From Sphingomonadales bacterium (GTDB lineage Bacteria > Pseudomonadota > Alphaproteobacteria > Sphingomonadales > Sphingomonadaceae), in contig JAIYAA010000347.1 of assembly GCA_027489295.1 (NCBI GenBank), positions 1 through 18,119 on the forward strand: a stretch of 18,119 bases of DNA, in the 5' to 3' direction. Shown here piece after piece: positions 15,001-18,119 of this stretch (its first letter is position 1; each line of letters opens with the position of its first letter). The position numbers and the translations under genes are program-made. The notes under the pieces are model-generated. The model made no database searches, was not told the origin of the DNA, and worked only from the letters and a program-made list of their open reading frames with translations.

Positions 15001-15023
15001 GGATCCCCGCGCGCCGGGGCTGA
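11964..15023 (+). CDS. Beta-propeller sensor histidine kinase (Reg_prop / Y_Y_Y / HisKA_3)
   Basis: A periplasm-sensing histidine kinase of about 1,019 residues. After a signal-like segment (AAAALALLLLAPAALAQ) come at least 12 propeller-type repeats with the pattern G-x-x-W-V/L...G-L-x-R/V-F, such as GYLWVGTETGLFRF and GVLWMATNKGLFSF. This is enough for two seven-bladed propellers. A Y_Y_Y domain (about 700-775) precedes one membrane helix (779-800). The HisKA_3 domain carries RIARELHDTMLQDMQG with His827, and the ATPase domain has EAMLNAVRHA (Asn936), DDGTGFP and FGLIGMRERA. The reading frame has no ATG, GTG or TTG next to the signal peptide; ATG 11964 adds an odd acidic 25-residue prefix, while ATT at 12039 would give a normal signal peptide. 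The kinase start is therefore uncertain. The stop is 9 bases from that of the arabinofuranosidase. Confidence 0.9.
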   Translation: MIVDDQDSDRGEGCHRPPLYGAAAAISRAAAALALLLLAPAALAQRADVLTPLPALKFQSWSEEEDAPPGVSVVQQVASGYLWVGTETGLFRFDGIRFERLPQYERKGGAGVMDIAAGPSGETWLLYGDGHIGLVRDGRIAFPQPEDMRKRARAIGVARDGTFWTVNSEFLFRFRAGRWHRFRLPERYHFLGMTVARDGRIWLVGQSELLVVDADAARFRVVKPLRGIAAIAEAPDGAMWLTETGKLWRLAPGAAPAATAPPIDLGPDFKGAQLSFDHTGALWVVPNGRTLLRFPADRLRPGGLRAEAGQRFALPATAPAFAAAGRDDREGSIWLATSTGLARFRPVSFLDRSATGPIADAPAGAWAPQQVLQDGRGTIYLRKGERVFRADPGGVLTAIDVPPMLSPYDLPCGAAEGGFWWRTARAGLRRIDGPAPAALTVPGIRGPGAPAPFACAQAPNGTLWVSFSAPEQGLRWRDRAGWHWTASDRRSPSYTGMALATDRAGHALNYVGYGDTMRLGGPRAGLIFDPRANPLAFVEVFYTGPRYTLIGGETGLAMLQGDRIRTLSTERYPFLQDVSGIAQTAAGVTWLLGKAGLTRIDTAALERRFADPRAPLYWRTYGQEDGLLGVSESFGFGNLFEAKDGVLWMATNKGLFSFDPRHPVRNPVAPPVVIRQILVGERSYPAAAAVTLPMGTTNLQIDFTALSLVSPRRVAFRYRLLGSASEAWVDPGQRRQAIYTNLAPGTYRFQVIAANNDGVWNRDGATIALTIPPTFLQSMTFKILCGVALLAAAWGAYALRVRRISQRLRLAADVRERERQRIARELHDTMLQDMQGLILSFHNAAQTLPPEDAGRAALLKGRDQARDALELGRARVQMLRRRNEDIDPAALVRALAEKLIDRQAPRWTLVTRGEPRCVPAEQVEEIEGILGEAMLNAVRHARATTIALSIDYRAAEIVIACHDDGTGFPPEMLHDTGPAGHFGLIGMRERAAAAGIALSIGNAPQGGAAITLRIPARRG

Positions 15024-15032
15024 CCGCCCGCC

Positions 15033-16988
15033 TCACGCGGTGGCGGGGGCGAGCTTCCAATAGGTCGCATAGCGCTCGTGCGCGATGCGATGATAGGGAA
15101 TCAGCCGCACCGGCTTCCCGTCGGCGGCGGGCACGGTGAACTCCAGCGGCGCCGCGCCCGGCCGGATCGCCGCCGCCACCGCTCGCGGATCGCCCGCCAG
15201 CACCGGCACCGGCACCGCCCCGTCATTGTAGCGACCATAGTCGCGCTCGTTGACGACGATGTCCGCGCCCGGCGCCAGTCGCTCGCGCCCAAGCGCCCCC
15301 GCCAGAACCAGCGGGCCATAGGTGAAGGCGACCACGTCCGGCGCGGCGGGGGCGCTTTCCACCGACGGCGCCATCGCCAGCTCCAGCTCGACCACGTCGC
15401 CGTCGCGCCAGCTGCGCTGCACCGCGATGGTCTGCCCCGGCGCCGCCGAGCGCGCTACGACCGCGCCGTTCACCCGCACCAGCGCGGTGCGGCTCCAGCG
15501 CGGGTGACGCAGGCGCAGCGTCAGCATGGTCGGTTTCGGCAGCTGCCAGCGCAGCGTCGTGCGCGGCACCTCGGGGAAGCGGGTTTCCTGCACCAGCGCC
15601 GCGCCCTTCTCCCGCCAGTGCAGCGTGGAGGGGATGAACAGGTTCACATACAGCGTGTCGTCCGCGTGGAAGTAGATCGAATCGCGGTACTTTACATGGT
15701 TCTCCATGCCCGTGCCGGTGCAGCACCAGAAACTGTGCTCGGGGGTGTGATAGAGCTTCATGTAGCCGGGGCGCGCGCCCTGGAAATAGGTCGCCATCCC
15801 GCTGTCCGGATCCTGCGAGGCGAGGATCCCATTGTAGAGCGTCCGCTCGTAATAGTCGGCATATTCGGGTCGCGGATCGTGGAGGAACAGCGCGCGGGTG
15901 AGCTTCAGCATGTTGTGCTGACAGCAGGTCTCCGATCCCTTGGCCGAGAAGACGTGCTTCTCGAAATCCGCCATCGCGAAGAAATGCTCGCCATCGCCGT
16001 GCCCGCCGGTCGCGAAGGACCGGGTTTGCGCCACCGTCTTCCAGAAGAACGCAGCGGCATCGTGATAAGCGGCATCGCCCGTCGCCTCATACACCCGCTG
16101 GAAGCCGACGACCTTCGGGATCTGGGTGTTGGCGTGGAGCCCGTCGAGATGGTCCTGCCCCTTCGCCAGCGGGTCCAGCAGCGCCTTGTGCGAGAAGCGG
16201 CGGGCGAGATCGCGATAGTCGGTCTTGCCGGTCATCGCGTAGAGATCGGCATAGATCTCGTTCATCCCGCCATGCTCGGTCTCGAGCATCGCCTCGAACT
16301 GCGCGTCGGACAGCGGCCGGCACGCCACCACGCCCCAGTCGGCCAGCCGCAGCAGCACCGCGCGCGCGGCTGCGCTGTTCGCCAGCAGCGCCCCGTCGCG
16401 CAGGCCCGCATAGACCTTGTGCAGCGTATACCAGGGCACGCCGCTGATCTTTTCCCCGCGCAGATGCGCCGCGACCAGCGCCGCGCCGGCGGGAAAGGCG
16501 GTGACCAGCCCGCTGTTGGCCGCCGCCTGGCAGGCGGCAAGCTCGCCGGCGATATGGTCGACACGCGCGCGATACGCGGCCTCGCCGGTGGCGCGGAAGG
16601 CCAGCGCACAGGCCGACAGATAATGGCCGAGCGTATGGCCCTGGCAGTGGATGTCGGCCCATTGCGGATCCGATTCCCAGCCGCCATAGGCCGGCGCCCT
16701 GGGCGGGAGCCCGGCATTGACGCGGAACTGGTGGAGCATCCGGTCGGGATCAAGCCGCAGCAGATAGGCCTCGGTCGCGCGCTGGGCGTGGAGGAACGGC
16801 CCCTCCCCCAGCGTCACGTCCGCCATGTCGAAGGGCTGGAGCCGCGCCGGCACGGCGAGCGGCGCGGTGGTCCCCTGCGCTGCCGCGCGTGGGGCGATGC
16901 CGATGCCGCCCATCGCCAACGCGCTGCTGCACGTTCCACCCAGAAACGCCCGCCGCGAAGGGCGTACGCGCCCGCCGGTATCGATCAT
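15033..16988 (-). CDS. Tat-exported GH127/GH146-type beta-L-arabinofuranosidase
   Basis: A 651-residue glycoside hydrolase of the former DUF1680 family. It is likely to cleave beta-L-arabinofuranosides, such as those on plant arabinans or hydroxyproline-rich proteins. The start at 16988 has an AAGGGAGAG binding site. The N-terminus has a twin-arginine signal (SRRAFLGG, Arg12-Arg13, cleavage near AAAQ). The zinc/thiolate site of GH127 enzymes is recognisable: Glu353 and Cys355 in SETCCQHN, Cys422 and Cys423 in FWCCTGTGMEN. By comparison with HypBA1, Cys422 would be the nucleophile and a Glu near GDGEHF (Glu334) the acid/base. YGPLVLAG marks the C-terminal beta domain. GH127 and GH146 cannot be separated by eye. 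The gene is convergent with the sensor kinase and divergent from dedA. Confidence 0.93.
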   Translation of the reverse strand: MIDTGGRVRPSRRAFLGGTCSSALAMGGIGIAPRAAAQGTTAPLAVPARLQPFDMADVTLGEGPFLHAQRATEAYLLRLDPDRMLHQFRVNAGLPPRAPAYGGWESDPQWADIHCQGHTLGHYLSACALAFRATGEAAYRARVDHIAGELAACQAAANSGLVTAFPAGAALVAAHLRGEKISGVPWYTLHKVYAGLRDGALLANSAAARAVLLRLADWGVVACRPLSDAQFEAMLETEHGGMNEIYADLYAMTGKTDYRDLARRFSHKALLDPLAKGQDHLDGLHANTQIPKVVGFQRVYEATGDAAYHDAAAFFWKTVAQTRSFATGGHGDGEHFFAMADFEKHVFSAKGSETCCQHNMLKLTRALFLHDPRPEYADYYERTLYNGILASQDPDSGMATYFQGARPGYMKLYHTPEHSFWCCTGTGMENHVKYRDSIYFHADDTLYVNLFIPSTLHWREKGAALVQETRFPEVPRTTLRWQLPKPTMLTLRLRHPRWSRTALVRVNGAVVARSAAPGQTIAVQRSWRDGDVVELELAMAPSVESAPAAPDVVAFTYGPLVLAGALGRERLAPGADIVVNERDYGRYNDGAVPVPVLAGDPRAVAAAIRPGAAPLEFTVPAADGKPVRLIPYHRIAHERYATYWKLAPATA

Positions 16989-17120
16989 GGGCACTCTCTC
17001 CCTTGCCACTATTACTCCGGGTTATCAGCTCGACCCTGTTCCGCCAAGCCAAAGCAGGCACGCTGCAGCGCGCAAAAAAGCGACTTCCCAAAATCCTTCG
17101 GCTGCCCCAACCACGCGCAC

Positions 17121-17750
17121 ATGGTCGAAAAGATTCTGGGCGTCCTCGCCACCTTCACCATCTGGGTCATCTCGAGCGGCGGCTATCTCGGCATCGCGCT
17201 CTTGATGGCGATCGAATCCGCCTGCATCCCGCTGCCGTCGGAGATCATCATGCCGTTCGCCGGCTATCTGGTCTCCACCGGGCGGTTCGACCTGTATCTC
17301 GCCGCCACCGCCGGTGCGATCGGCTGCAACCTCGGCTCGATCGTCGCCTATGAGATCGGCAAGCGCGGCGGGCGGCCGCTGGCGCTGCGCTGGGGCAAGT
17401 ATCTGCTGATCGGCCCGGGCGAGATCGACGCGGCGGACCGCTTCTTCGCCCGCTATGGCAGCATCGCGGTGCTGATCGGCCGGCTGCTGCCGGTGATCCG
17501 CTCGTTCATCGCCTTCCCCGCCGGGGTCGCGCGGATGAAGCTGGTACCGTTCCACGTCTACACCTTTATCGGCAGCTGGCCCTGGTGCTTCGGCCTCGCC
17601 TGGGTGGGCATGACGCTGGGCGAGAAGTGGGACAGCGATCCGCGCATGAAGGCCGCCTTCCACAGCGCCGATGCGCTGATCGGCGTGGTGCTGGTCGCGC
17701 TGGTCGCCTTCTACATCTGGCACCGCGTGCGGGGCATGAAGCAGCGGTAA
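17121..17750 (+). CDS. DedA-family (VTT domain) membrane protein
   Basis: A 209-residue inner-membrane protein of the DedA/SNARE-associated family. Members flip undecaprenyl phosphate or phospholipids and affect membrane potential and division. Family signatures are intact: ESACIPLPSEIIMPFAGYL near residues 32-50, the GAIGCNLGSIVAYEIGKRGG helix, and the amphipathic FFARYGSIAVLIGRLLPVIRSFIAFPAGVARM block with its conserved arginines. Hydrophobic segments at both ends complete about five membrane spans. The ATG at 17121 has no clear ribosome binding site. It is divergent from the arabinofuranosidase across 132 bases and lies just upstream of secE, which has its own promoter. Confidence 0.93.
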   Translation: MVEKILGVLATFTIWVISSGGYLGIALLMAIESACIPLPSEIIMPFAGYLVSTGRFDLYLAATAGAIGCNLGSIVAYEIGKRGGRPLALRWGKYLLIGPGEIDAADRFFARYGSIAVLIGRLLPVIRSFIAFPAGVARMKLVPFHVYTFIGSWPWCFGLAWVGMTLGEKWDSDPRMKAAFHSADALIGVVLVALVAFYIWHRVRGMKQR

Positions 17751-17804
17751 GCGACCCGTTCCCCGCCCGGGGCGGTGCCGGAACTCCTCCGTCCCACCCC
17801 CGGC

Positions 17805-17833
17805 TTGCACAAGTTGCGGCGATCCTCTAGATA
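17805..17833 (+). promoter_or_regulatory. Sigma-70-type promoter for secE
   Basis: TTGCAC (17805-17810) and TAGATA (17828-17833) have an ideal 17-base spacer. Transcription would start near 17840, giving a leader of almost 100 bases before secE. No tRNA lies in this leader region. Confidence 0.68.
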
Positions 17834-17937
17834 CGGACCCCTAGCCGAAAGCGTGGGTGGATTGCACCGGTTCCTGAGAAGGACCGGGCAGCGGACCCAT
17901 GCCCGAAGCATCAACCGTTTCATTCGAGGATGCCCAA

Positions 17938-18119
17938 GTGGCGAAGACCAGTCCCGTCGAATTCATGCGCCAGGTGCGCCAGGAAACGTCGAAGATCGCG
18001 TGGCCCAGCCGCCGCGAGACGATCATGACCGGCGTGATGGTGATGATCATGACGACGCTGCTCGGCAGCTTCTTCCTCGGCATCGATTCGTTGTTCGATA
18101 TGATCGTCAACGCACTCCT
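17938..18119 (+). CDS. secE: Preprotein translocase subunit SecE (partial, runs off window)
   Basis: The first 60 residues of SecE, cut by the window end. SecE holds the SecYEG channel together in the inner membrane. The GTG start at 17938 follows GAGGA by 7 bases. The product reads MAKTSPVEFMRQVRQETSKI, then AWPSRRET, the hallmark of the cytosolic amphipathic helix, then a Met-rich membrane helix (IMTGVMVMIMTTLLGSFFLG). Bacterial single-span SecE is about 65 residues, so only the last few are missing. nusG is expected next. An ATG at 17930 is out of frame and is not the start. Confidence 0.95.
   Translation, partial: MAKTSPVEFMRQVRQETSKIAWPSRRETIMTGVMVMIMTTLLGSFFLGIDSLFDMIVNAL

Noticed and set aside
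15027..15047. Hairpin CCCGCC/GGCGGG between the convergent kinase and hydrolase genes as a two-way terminator
   Set aside because: The stem is only 6 bp and has no T run on either strand.
15078..17120. Long plus-strand open frame opposite the arabinofuranosidase, continuous with dedA
   Set aside because: The upstream part is antisense of a clear glycoside hydrolase. DedA homology begins only at the ATG at 17121.
17763..17775. Hairpin CCGCC-CGG-GGCGG after dedA as a terminator
   Set aside because: Short stem without a T run; such GC hairpins arise by chance in this base composition.
17751..17937. Possible attachment-site copy of the tRNA-Trp 3' end before secE
   Set aside because: No stretch matching the tRNA 3' end (GAATCCGAGCTCCCCTGCCA) was found by eye, and no integrase gene is present.

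Overview
The window looks like chromosome of a sphingomonad (Sphingomonas or a close relative, Alphaproteobacteria). It is very GC-rich. It carries a sphingomonad-style PEP-CTERM protein, the alphaproteobacterial NDUFA12 / DUF2155 / aat cluster, a twin cold-shock-domain protein, and tRNA-Trp and secE of the kind that usually sit together in this class. No transposase, integrase, CRISPR array or rRNA was seen. Most of the window is ordinary core genome. The region between tRNA-Trp and secE looks accessory.

Layout. (1) 31-1184: two divergent small lipoproteins, the second MliC-like and followed by a clear terminator. (2) 1215-3539: an orphan ParA ATPase overlaps aat (leucyl/phenylalanyl-tRNA-protein transferase) by 7 bases. 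From the other side an NDUFA12-type complex I factor is coupled by an ATGA overlap to a DUF2155 lipoprotein, whose 3' end overlaps the 3' end of aat by 175 bases. (3) 3592-5893, minus strand: an exported alpha/beta hydrolase with an AT-rich operator-like promoter, a twin cold-shock-domain protein and recX. (4) 6015-10955, plus strand: a fatty acyl-AMP ligase behind a structured leader, a membrane PAS-GGDEF-EAL protein, and a secreted PEP-CTERM protein. (5) 11097-18119: tRNA-Trp, then a split two-component system (NarL-type regulator and beta-propeller sensor kinase, head to head), a Tat-exported GH127/GH146-type beta-L-arabinofuranosidase, a DedA membrane protein and the start of secE with its own promoter.

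The most interesting unit is the sensor kinase / regulator / arabinofuranosidase group between tRNA-Trp and secE. It can be read as a compact system that senses a periplasmic glycan and controls its breakdown. The 5' ends of the kinase and regulator genes overlap, and the kinase has no conventional start codon next to its signal peptide. All family calls come from reading motifs; no database search was possible.
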